27,377 nucleotides of DNA from JBOHDX01 sp050700835. GTDB taxonomy: Bacteria > Actinomycetota > Actinomycetes > Propionibacteriales > Nocardioidaceae. The notes beneath the pieces are model-generated. The model was not told the DNA's origin. It ran no database searches and worked only from the letters and a program-made list of their open reading frames with translations. Both the position numbers and the translations under genes were made by a program. Position 1 is the first letter of the stretch, and each line of letters starts with the position of its first letter. Location of the stretch: NCBI GenBank assembly GCA_050700835.1, contig JBOHDX010000130.1, positions 1 to 27,377 on the forward strand. The letters run 5' to 3'. Positions 1 to 9,193 of this stretch are shown one piece after another.

Positions 1-646
1 GTGGGAGTGTCGATGAGATCCGTGTCCATCAACGGTCCAGAAACGCCCGGATCTTGTCGGCACCAGTCGGGTAGTCTGAAGACTGGAAGCGAAGGCGAAA
101 TCCCTCACCGCACCGAGCGAATCGGTAGCTTCCGAGACTTGCCAGTTGTCCTCGCGACGCCCAGAGGGTTCGGGTTCAAATCGCTCTCGTCGGGCCATAC
201 CTGCGCACGTCCCGGCCAAGCCCGAGGCGGCCCCGTGCCGGATGACGCAGTTACGTGCTGGCGTCCCGTTGACCCGGCCTTTCGTCGGCGGGGAGTGCAG
301 CGCCCGGAGACCTGCGGCTCCGCCAGTGCAGCGCCGCGTCTGTGTTCCTCTGTGATCGTCGGACCTCGCCCTGACGCGAGGGCTCGGATTGGGCTCGTTT
401 TGATTCGCAAAGGCACGCAACGGGGTGTCGTCGTCACCCGACGTCACAAACGGCATCGCTGCAGTTCAGGGGCGCATTCGGCCTCGTGAGAGCAGTCGAT
501 CGCAAAGGATCGCACTTACGCTCAGGCCCGTGAACTTGTTTCCGATGACGCACCATGTGGAGTGTGTCGCCACGCTCGTACCCGCTGCGTCCGGGCCAGC
601 CGGCCTCGCGCGGCGCGAATCCGCCGCCGGTTAGCGTGGCAAGCTG
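1..646. other. Region without a convincing gene
   Basis: I see no believable coding region here. Reading frames are open in places on both strands, but the predicted peptides have no recognisable motif, lack a ribosome-binding site, and show amino-acid composition typical of random GC-rich frames. Local base composition is somewhat less GC-rich than in the neighbouring genes. One short stretch at about 170-190 looks like the T-arm of a tRNA but cannot be folded into a complete tRNA. The right edge leads into the two-hairpin repeat at 647-710. The segment may be a decayed gene or a long intergenic spacer; what lies further left is unknown. Confidence 0.5.
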
Positions 647-710
647 GCACTTCTCATGGGCTGCACCCCATGTGAAGTGCCGACGTACCACGAGAACGTG
701 GTAAACCGAC
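647..710 (+). repeat. Two-hairpin repeat, left copy
   Basis: Positions 648-710 match the reverse complement of 23351-23413 at 62 of 63 positions; the only difference is at 673. The element contains two stem-loops. The first has arms 647-660 and 667-680 (13 of 14 pairs, 6-nt loop). The second has arms 686-692 and 697-703 (7 pairs, AGAA loop). It lies 3' of gatD, which is read leftwards and ends at 722. Similarity stops abruptly at the edges, so this is a discrete repeat rather than part of a duplicated gene. It could act as a terminator, a REP-like element or a small non-autonomous mobile element. Confidence 0.85.
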
Positions 711-721
711 GGCCCCAACCC

Positions 722-1450
722 TCACGTGGGGTCTGCGGCACCAACGGCCGCCAGGCGTTCCCGCCGCAGTTGCGCGACCTCGTCCAGCGGCAGCGGAGCC
801 AGCTCCTCGCCGACCGCCCACGTGAGCAGCAGGTCCGCCAGCTCCGGGTTGCGCGCGAGCGCAGGCCCGTGCAGGTACGTCCCCACGACGTGACCGCGCA
901 GCGCACCGTCGACGCCGTTGCCGTTGCCGATCCCAGATCTGACGGTGCCGAGCGGCTCGACGCCGGCGCCGAGGTTGGTGTGTCCCTGGTGGTTCTCGAA
1001 CCCGGTCAACGTCGACGTCAGTAGCGCCGTCGCGGGACGCAACGCCAGCTCACCGACGGATCGCGGACCGACGGCCGCCACGGTGTCCATCTCCACCAGC
1101 TCGAGCCCGCCCTCCGACTGACCCGTCGTCGAGGTGAACGTCGTACCGATGATCTGGAACCCGGCGCAGATCGCCAGCAGCACCGCGCCCCGGTCCAGCG
1201 CAGCGCGGAAGCCGGGCTGCGACCGGAGCCGGCGGGTGGCGAGGCTCTGGCACTCGTCCTCGCCGCCGCCCATCACGTAGACGTCGCAGGACGACGGCAC
1301 CTCCGTCGCCATGTCGATGCTCAGCACCCGCGACGGGATGCCGCGCCACTCCAGCCGCTTGGCCAGTACCCGGGCATTGCCGTTGTCCCCATAGGTGCCG
1401 AGAATGTCCGGCAGCAGCAGCCCGATCGCGATCTCGCTGTCACGCACCAT
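722..1450 (-). CDS. gatD: GatD, glutamine amidotransferase subunit of lipid II isoglutaminyl synthase
   Basis: Class I glutamine amidotransferase of the CobB/CobQ-like type, 242 aa. With MurT it amidates the D-Glu alpha-carboxylate of lipid II in the cytoplasm, feeding ammonia released from glutamine to MurT. Visible features are the N-terminal PDILGTYGDNGNA segment (14-26), the nucleophile Cys95 in LLAICAGFQIIG, and His194 in GTYLHGP, which fits the catalytic histidine. The ATG at 1450 gives the family-like N-terminus MVRDSEIAIG. A GTG at 1465 is in frame and overlaps the murT stop, but both candidates arise from a 22-bp tandem duplication (1432-1475), so the true start is uncertain. The gene is cotranscribed with and downstream of murT, the conserved order in Gram-positive bacteria. 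Confidence 0.93.
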   Translation of the reverse strand: MVRDSEIAIGLLLPDILGTYGDNGNARVLAKRLEWRGIPSRVLSIDMATEVPSSCDVYVMGGGEDECQSLATRRLRSQPGFRAALDRGAVLLAICAGFQIIGTTFTSTTGQSEGGLELVEMDTVAAVGPRSVGELALRPATALLTSTLTGFENHQGHTNLGAGVEPLGTVRSGIGNGNGVDGALRGHVVGTYLHGPALARNPELADLLLTWAVGEELAPLPLDEVAQLRRERLAAVGAADPT

Positions 1451-1475
1451 GGTTCTCGCTGTCACGCACCATGGT
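1432..1475. repeat. 22-bp perfect tandem duplication at the murT/gatD junction
   Basis: Positions 1432-1453 and 1454-1475 are identical 22-bp units. Each contains a minus-strand ATG (1450 and 1472) and the GTGCGTGA sequence that supplies the murT stop. Because 22 is not a multiple of three, the duplication separated a formerly overlapping stop/start pair: the murT stop is now in the right-hand copy, and the likely gatD ATG is in the left-hand copy. Confidence 0.95.
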
Positions 1476-2700
1476 TGAGCCTCCGGTCCAGCTCACGGAA
1501 CGCGGTGTAGTTGGCGATCACCTCGACCGGACCAGGAGGCACCGACCGCACCGCGTCGAGCGGGTCGCGCACGAGGTCGTGCGGTACGCCGGCGTAACTG
1601 AGCCGCACCGCGAGGTCGGTGCCGCGCTCGCCCATGACGACCACGTGGCGCGAGCCGAGGTTCTCGAACGGTACGTCCCACAGCCAGGACATGTCGCGCC
1701 CGTCCGCGGCCTGGGAGTTGACCGACAACAGCACCGGGTCCTCGTGCTCGTCGAGCACCCGCAGCGTCTCCGACCACCCGGCGGGGTTCTTGGCCAGCAG
1801 CATGCGCACCTGACGCCCCTGGAAGTCGGTACGCCGATAGCGCCCGGCCACGTGGGACAACCCGCCCACCCGTTCCAGCGTGGTCGCGGCGGACACCCCG
1901 AGCACGTCGGCGGCCGCAGCAGCCATGGCGGCGTTGCCGACGTTCGCCGGCCCGGGGAGGTTCAGGTGCACCTGGAGCCGAGTGTCGTCCGGCGTCACGA
2001 GTACGTCGCCCTCGACCCGCCAGGCCGCGGTCGGGCGCGCCAGCCCGCACTGGCACCGCCAGTCACCGTCGAGGTCGGCGATCACGTCGCCGCAGCGCGG
2101 GCACGACACAGCGTCCTCGCGCCACGCCATCGGCACGTCGACCCACACCACTTCGGCGGCCCCTTGCGCGGCCGAGACGACCAGTGGGTCGGACGTGTTG
2201 GCGACGACGGCGAGGCCGCTGCGGCCGTCGAGCGCCTGGCGCAGCAACCGCTCGGTGCCGCGCACCTCGCCGACGCGGTCCATCTGGTCGCGGCTGAGGT
2301 TCAGCAGGACCAGCAGCCGCGCCGACACCGAGTCGAGCACCTGCGGGACGTACACCTCGTCGGTCTCGAGGACGGCGTACGGCGCTCTGCGGCTGCGACC
2401 GAGTGCGGTGACCAGCCCGGCGGGGAGGTTCGCGCCGTCGACGTTGTGCGCCACCGCGCCGAGCGCGCCGACCGCGAGAGCCAGCATCGTGGTCGTGGTG
2501 GTCTTGCCATTGGTGCCGGTCACCATGGCGATGGTGCGACCGGCGGCCAGGTCGGTGAGCGCCGACCTACGCAGGGCGAGGGTCACGCGGCCACCGATGG
2601 TGCCCCCGGCGCCCACCTTGGCCAGTCTGGAGATGGTGGCGGCGGTGGCGCCGACCCGCGCGGCGGCGCGGGTGCCGAGCGGCACGCGGAGGGCGGTCAC
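1462..2700 (-). CDS. murT: MurT, Mur-ligase-like subunit of lipid II isoglutaminyl synthase
   Basis: Mur ligase-family protein, 412 aa, the ATP-using catalytic partner of GatD in cytoplasmic amidation of lipid II D-glutamate. The ATP-binding loop GTNGKT lies at 62-67, and the family motif NLSRDQMDRVGE at about 134-145. A zinc-ribbon insert has Cys200, Cys203, Cys216 and Cys218 (CPRCG then CQCG). The C-terminal MurT domain contains DMSWLWDVPFE around 336-346. The GTG start at 2700 matches the usual family length and is preceded 7 nt upstream by TACGAT, consistent with a leaderless transcript. An apparent much longer frame continuing rightwards to 5046 is only the antisense shadow of aconitase. 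Confidence 0.95.
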   Translation of the reverse strand: MTALRVPLGTRAAARVGATAATISRLAKVGAGGTIGGRVTLALRRSALTDLAAGRTIAMVTGTNGKTTTTTMLALAVGALGAVAHNVDGANLPAGLVTALGRSRRAPYAVLETDEVYVPQVLDSVSARLLVLLNLSRDQMDRVGEVRGTERLLRQALDGRSGLAVVANTSDPLVVSAAQGAAEVVWVDVPMAWREDAVSCPRCGDVIADLDGDWRCQCGLARPTAAWRVEGDVLVTPDDTRLQVHLNLPGPANVGNAAMAAAAADVLGVSAATTLERVGGLSHVAGRYRRTDFQGRQVRMLLAKNPAGWSETLRVLDEHEDPVLLSVNSQAADGRDMSWLWDVPFENLGSRHVVVMGERGTDLAVRLSYAGVPHDLVRDPLDAVRSVPPGPVEVIANYTAFRELDRRLNHGA

Positions 2701-2707
2701 GGCGGCA

Positions 2708-2713
2708 ATCGTA
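2708..2713 (-). promoter_or_regulatory. Putative -10 of murT-gatD (TACGAT)
   Basis: TACGAT on the minus strand fits the TANNNT actinobacterial -10 pattern and ends 7 nt before the murT GTG. No good -35 is seen. The same geometry recurs at other genes in the window. Confidence 0.5.
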
Positions 2714-2779
2714 GACGAGCGCCCAGTCCCGAAGCGGTGGCGGACGCCGGCTCTGTCGGCGCGGTCCGCCGTACTCGTG

Positions 2780-2797
2780 TATCTTGATGTCAAGATA
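2780..2797. promoter_or_regulatory. 18-bp operator-like palindrome upstream of acnA
   Basis: TATCTTGATGTCAAGATA has perfect 8-bp arms around a 2-bp centre. It lies 89 bp before the acnA start and 79 bp before the divergent murT start. Shape and AT content stand out in this GC-rich intergenic region and resemble operators of dimeric winged-helix (MarR-type) repressors. The cognate regulator is not evident in the window. The right half could overlap an acnA -10 element. Confidence 0.6.
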
Positions 2798-2886
2798 CTT
2801 GCGTCGAGCCCGCGATGGCGCCGATTGGTCGGACCTCCCATGGCTCGGCAAGATGAACGCACGAACGACGACCTCAAGGAGAGACG

Positions 2887-5711
<2,825 letters not shown>

Positions 5712-5715
<4 letters not shown>

Positions 5716-6443
5716 TCCTCGGCCTGGCGCCGTGGGCGCTGGCCGCCTTGGCGATCGCCGTCCTGGTGGGCGCCACCGTGCAGGGAACCGTCGGCCTCGG
5801 ACTCGGGCTGGTGGGGGCGCCGATCACCGGTCTGGTGGAGCCGTCGCTGATGCCGGGGCTGATGATCTGGCTGGCGATGGCCTACCCGGTCGTCACCCTC
5901 GCCCGCGACTGGCGGCACATCGACTGGCGCGGGATCGGCTGGCTGTTGCCGGCGCGGGTGCCGGGCACCGTGCTCGGCGTCGCTGTCGTCGCGTGGGCGT
6001 CGGATCGGACCTTGGGGGTCGCCGTCGGCGCCATGGTGGTCATCGCGGTCGTCGTCACGGGCACAGCAGTCACCGTGCCGGTACGCCGATCGACGCTCGC
6101 GGGCACCGGACTCCTCGCCGGGGTGACCGGCACCGCCACGTCGATCAGCGGGCCCCCGGTCGCACTGCTGTACCAGCACCGGTCGCCGGACCAGGTTCGT
6201 GCCACGTTGGCGTTCTTCTTCGGCGGTGGGGCCGGGTTGTCCCTGATCGGCCTGCAGCTGGGTGGTTCCCTATCATCTCGAGACCTGTCGGTCGCCGTGC
6301 TGATGCTGCCGAGCCTGCTCCTCGGCTTCGCTGCCTCGCTGCAGCTGCGGGCGCGCCTCGACGCCCGGCACGCGCGTACGGCTGTGCTGTGGGTGTGCGG
6401 GGCGTCCGGGCTCGCGCTGCTCGTGCGCAGCCTGATCGGATGA
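5712..6443 (+). CDS. TSUP/TauE-SafE family membrane permease
   Basis: Predicted polytopic inner-membrane protein of 243 aa, typical of the TauE/SafE (TSUP) family, whose members export or import sulfite, sulfonates or other small anions. The sequence is a series of hydrophobic helices (about 7-8), starting with LAPWALAALAIAVLVGATVQGTVGLGLGLVGAPIT in pieces, where the Gly-rich QGTVGLGLGLVGAP stretch is characteristic. A second family-like Gly/Ser segment lies near VTGTATSISGPPVALLY. The GTG start overlaps the acnA stop, so it is cotranscribed with aconitase; a link to organic-acid or sulfur-compound transport is possible, but the substrate cannot be read from sequence. Confidence 0.85.
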
Positions 6444-6465
6444 GGCGGGTGCGCGCGTTCGGTCC

Positions 6466-6487
6466 CTGCCTAGCTGCTGCCTAGCTG
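6466..6487. repeat. 11-bp tandem duplication (CTGCCTAGCTG x2)
   Basis: Two perfect adjacent copies at 6466-6476 and 6477-6487. The right copy contains the stop codon of the leftward membrane-protein gene, and the left copy repeats that stop sequence 11 nt beyond. Confidence 0.9.
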
Positions 6488-6894
6488 GGTAGCCAGCCGG
6501 GCCACCAGGACGGCACGTTCGCCTGGCACATGACCGTGGGCTCGTTGGCGGGAGTGGCCAGGAAGACGCCCACCAGCAAGCTGACCACGGCCAGCAGCAC
6601 GACGGCCGACACCAGGGACGCGACCTCTCGGGCCTTGGTGTGCTGATCGGCGCCGACGAACGCCAGGAACGGCAGCCCGATGCAGCCGACGTTGACGACC
6701 GTGAGCGCCGGCACCGCCAGGATGAACAGCTGGAACTGCGTCAGTCCGATCCAGTGGTTCACGTTGCACGTGGTCCAAGCCCGGTTGACGAGGTCGGTCT
6801 GCGCGAACGCGACCGCCACGCCGGCCAGTGCGATGATCCAGAACCGCGAGCTGCGAGTGCTGCGGGTGACCCGAGGTGCGAACGTGTTGCTCAC
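6481..6894 (-). CDS. Small membrane protein, function unknown
   Basis: Predicted 137-aa protein with three hydrophobic segments at roughly 17-34, 53-79 and 91-113. Cys43 and Cys123 lie in the two loops that would be on the same side and could form a disulfide. No family is recognised. The GTG at 6894 is preferred because CATCAT, a reasonable -10, ends 6 nt upstream on the minus strand, matching the leaderless pattern of the neighbours; a GTG two codons earlier (6900) is also possible. It converges on the acnA-permease operon and diverges from the AlkZ-like gene. Confidence 0.7.
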   Translation of the reverse strand: MSNTFAPRVTRSTRSSRFWIIALAGVAVAFAQTDLVNRAWTTCNVNHWIGLTQFQLFILAVPALTVVNVGCIGLPFLAFVGADQHTKAREVASLVSAVVLLAVVSLLVGVFLATPANEPTVMCQANVPSWWPGWLPS

Positions 6895-6999
6895 GCGCAC
6901 ATGATGAGGTCCCGGTTGGCCGCGCGTGGCATGGTCGGGACATGTTTCGTCCGTTCGGCGGTCAGATTCGTCGATTCGGATGATGTCGGTGGAGCTCCG

Positions 7000-8115
7000 A
7001 TGACCCGGCGCTGGTCGGCCGACAGGTTGCGCCGGGCGACCCTGGCACGCCAGTTCCCGCACGTCCGCGGTCGCGGCGTCGCGGCGGTGGTCGAGGTCGT
7101 ACGCCGGGCCGGACCGATCCAGTCGCAGTCACCGCGTGCGCCGTTCGCGTCCCTGGCGTCGCGACTGCCCGGTGTCACCCATGCGACCGTGACGGAGGCG
7201 TTCGACGTGTTCGCGCTGGTGCGGGCGAGCACGCTGCGCGGCACCGTGCACGTCTCGGTCCGTGAGGACTTCGCGGCCATGGTGGGAGTGGCGCTGCGGA
7301 CCCGCATGGCCGACACGCGCCGCGGACGAGAGCCAGCTGGACGAGCTGAGGGCGGAGGTCGAACGCCGTACCCGCGGTGCGTGGGTCCCCGGAGACGATC
7401 TCGTGGCACACGTGGCGCAGTGGTTGGGCCGGCACGTCGGCGGCGACTCGGTGGAGCGGCTGACACAACTGGCCAACGGGCATGTCGTGCGCAGCCATCC
7501 GGGTCTGGTGATGCGGCCGCCGTCGGGATCCTGGGGGCGCCGCGGCGCGTTCGACTCCGGCTGGGCAGCGAGTTGCTGCACACCCCGGCGCTCGCCCCGG
7601 ACTCGGCCCTGGCCGCGCTGGTGCGCCGGCACCTGGGCGCCTATGGTCCGGTGACCCGGCGCGACATCGCCTGGTGGACCGGTGAGGGCCTCACCCGGGT
7701 TGACGACGCGGTCGCGCACCTGGGGGACGTGGTCGAGCACATCGACGGCGCTGACGGCGGCGTCTATCTGAACCTGGCGGACCGGCCGGTCGGACCCGAT
7801 CCTGGGACCCGGCTGCTGGCAGAGTTCGATGGACTCCTCCTGGGCTTCGCCCTCGCCGGCCGTGACCGCTTCGTCTCCCGGGACAACCTGCCGCTGCTGT
7901 ATCGGCAGGTCAACGGCCTCTTCCGACCCGCCGTTCTGCATGAAGGCCGGTTGGTGGCCACGTGGCGACTCGACGGTGCAGGCCCGTCTCGGGTGCTCAA
8001 GGTCGAGGTGCTGCCTGGTGAGCGAGCACCTGGCACCGAGGCGCTGGCCCCCTCGATCGCCGCGCTTGGAGCCGCACTGGACCTCGAGGTGAGCGACGTG
8101 TCCAGCGCTCCCTAG
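7000..8115 (+). pseudogene. AlkZ-like winged-helix (HTH_42) DNA glycosylase, doubly frameshifted
   Basis: The product resembles the winged-helix 'DNA-binding domain-containing' family that includes AlkZ/YcaQ glycosylases, which unhook DNA adducts and crosslinks. Residues 41-43 read Gln-Ser-Gln within GPIQSQSPRAPF, matching the catalytic QxQ motif position of that family; the C-terminal RDRFVSRDNLPLLYR and LVATWRLDG segments also fit. The start ATG at 7000 follows GGAG. The frame starting at 7000 is open to 8115, but between about 7320 and 7560 it encodes an Arg/Gly-rich nonsense segment, while the next frame there encodes the expected sequence (ADESQLDELRAEVERRT, then LANGHVVRSHPGLVMRPPSG). 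One extra base near 7315-7322 and one missing base near 7555-7562 would explain this. It is either a mutated gene or two sequencing errors. Confidence 0.75.
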
Positions 8116-8139
8116 CTGGTCCGAGATTCACCGATCGGA

Positions 8140-8155
8140 TCGAACAAACGTTCGA
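8140..8155. promoter_or_regulatory. LexA (SOS) box
   Basis: TCGAACAAACGTTCGA is a perfect inverted repeat of TCGAAC and GTTCGA with a 4-bp centre, exactly the Gram-positive/actinobacterial LexA operator. It ends at the base before the -10-like TACACT (8156-8161), so bound LexA would block RNA polymerase at the promoter of the gene starting at 8168. Confidence 0.9.
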
Positions 8156-8161
8156 TACACT
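8156..8161 (+). promoter_or_regulatory. -10 of the SOS-controlled gene (TACACT)
   Basis: TACACT fits TANNNT and is followed by 6 nt and then the ATG at 8168, placing the predicted transcription start at or next to the ATG. The transcript would be leaderless. No strong -35 is seen. Confidence 0.65.
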
Positions 8162-8167
8162 GGTCAG

Positions 8168-8554
8168 ATGAGCAGGGACTCGAGCCCGCGTGCGGTCGCC
8201 CCACCGGGCTGGCCGCGCCAGGTGCCGCCGGCGGGCGTACCCGGATGGGAGGACTCAGCGGCGCGCTGGATGCTGGACCTGTGCCCACCGGAGTACCGCC
8301 ACTACTCCGGACTGCGCCGCTACGTCGCGGTGTTGGCGCGCTTTGCCGTCCTGCATGTCGAGTCGATGCAGGAGGGGGCGCGGCGTGGTCTGTCCGAGGG
8401 GCGCACGGCGTTGCGCGACGTCGCCGAGCAGGACGTCGTGGACAAGGCGCTGGCGACGTGGGAGCTGGAGGCCGCGCGGCTGGCCGCGCTGCGCCGCTCG
8501 GTCGGGCTGGTCGAGGACGCTCTGCGCGGCCGCCGGTTCCACGAGCGCCTCTGA
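8168..8554 (+). CDS. Conserved small protein under LexA control
   Basis: Encodes 128 aa, cytosolic and with no membrane segment. After a Pro-rich start the core reads GWEDSAARWMLDLCPPEYRHY, followed by mostly helical Arg/Glu/Ala-rich sequence. I recognise this from memory as an uncharacterised protein conserved in many actinobacteria, but no function is known to me. The ATG is fixed by the leaderless promoter geometry. A perfect LexA box directly abuts its -10, so induction by DNA damage is strongly suggested. The gene sits directly after an AlkZ-type repair-like gene (stop at 8115), which strengthens a DNA-damage association, although the SOS box is positioned to serve only this gene. Confidence 0.85.
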   Translation: MSRDSSPRAVAPPGWPRQVPPAGVPGWEDSAARWMLDLCPPEYRHYSGLRRYVAVLARFAVLHVESMQEGARRGLSEGRTALRDVAEQDVVDKALATWELEAARLAALRRSVGLVEDALRGRRFHERL

Positions 8555-8588
8555 CTCGGCGGCGCCCGGCGCTGCTGTCCGCCCGCGC

Positions 8589-8594
8589 GATGAT
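8589..8594 (+). promoter_or_regulatory. Putative -10 (GATGAT) of the flavin-reductase-like gene
   Basis: GATGAT ends 6 nt before the ATG at 8601, one mismatch from TATGAT. It repeats the leaderless geometry seen elsewhere in the window; no ribosome-binding site of normal spacing is needed. Confidence 0.4.
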
Positions 8595-8600
8595 GAGGGC

Positions 8601-9116
8601 ATGACGATCCACTCGGAGCACCCGTTCCTTCCGCCGGAGGACGAACGCAACCCGCTCCGCCGGCTGCGCGCGCGACTCGGCGCGCCGGTCACGCTGTGGC
8701 TGACCGGCGAGGGTCGCATGCGAGCCGGGCTCACGGTGTCGTCGCTGCTCGTCGTCGACGGCGAACCGGGCGGGGTGCTCGGCCTGCTCGACCCCGACAG
8801 CGACCTGTGGGAGACGATCCGGGACCGCGGCACGTTCACCGTCTGCCTGTTGTCCTACCAGCAGCGCGCGCTCGCCGACGCGTTCGCCGGTGTCGCACCG
8901 GCCCCCGGGGGAGCATTCCGGATGGCCACTTGGGACGAGACGCAGTGGGGGCCCGCGCTCGCCGGATCCTCATGGATCGGCTGCCGGCTCGAGCCCTCGA
9001 GCGGCCGGGAGTACGGCTGGTCGGTGCTGGCGGAGGGCGTGGCGGAGCACGTCGAGATCGGCATCGACGAGGGACCGCTGCTGCATCGGCGCGGCCGGTA
9101 TCACCGCCTCGGCTGA
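8601..9116 (+). CDS. Flavin-reductase-like FMN-binding protein
   Basis: A 171-aa protein resembling the flavin reductase / FMN-binding split-barrel family. Family-like features include APVTLWLTGEGRMRAGLTVSSLLVVDGEPGG near residues 29-60 (written here in part: GLTVSSLLVVDGEPG), the segment WETIRDRGTFTVCLLS, and the C-terminal HRRGRYHRLG. Such proteins use NAD(P)H to reduce flavin or bind FMN as oxidoreductases; the exact substrate is not deducible. It is monocistronic, starting 46 nt after the SOS gene and followed by a strong hairpin (9132-9177) that would end its transcription. Confidence 0.8.
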   Translation: MTIHSEHPFLPPEDERNPLRRLRARLGAPVTLWLTGEGRMRAGLTVSSLLVVDGEPGGVLGLLDPDSDLWETIRDRGTFTVCLLSYQQRALADAFAGVAPAPGGAFRMATWDETQWGPALAGSSWIGCRLEPSSGREYGWSVLAEGVAEHVEIGIDEGPLLHRRGRYHRLG

Positions 9117-9131
9117 CCTTCGCCCCAACCC

Positions 9132-9177
9132 AAGAATCGACATCCGGGTCGCCCTGGCGACCCGGATGTCGATTCTT
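9132..9177. repeat. AAGAATCG-family palindrome, copy A (possible bidirectional terminator)
   Basis: Perfect 22-bp inverted repeat with arms 9132-9153 and 9156-9177 and a 2-nt centre. It begins AAGAATCGACAT and ends in ATTCTTTCG. It lies between two convergent genes (stops at 9116 and 9194), a position expected for a bidirectional terminator. The arms share sequence with three other palindromes at 12627, 17101 and 17176. Confidence 0.9.
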
Positions 9178-9193
9178 TCGTGGGCGATGGGGG

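Noticed and set aside
100..216. tRNA-like stretch (D-arm-like and GGGTTCAAATCG T-arm-like pieces)
   Set aside because: The T-stem has mismatches, no acceptor stem partner can be found, and the anticodon arm does not pair. At most a tRNA fragment or chance resemblance; a covariance-model search would decide.
1..489. 162-codon rightward frame at the left edge
   Set aside because: No recognisable motif, composition not protein-like, overlaps an equally open antisense frame.
434..718. Peptide VYHVLVVRRHF shared between frames over the two distant hairpin repeats
   Set aside because: The similarity follows directly from the 62/63 nucleotide identity of the repeats; no start signal or protein-level conservation is implied.
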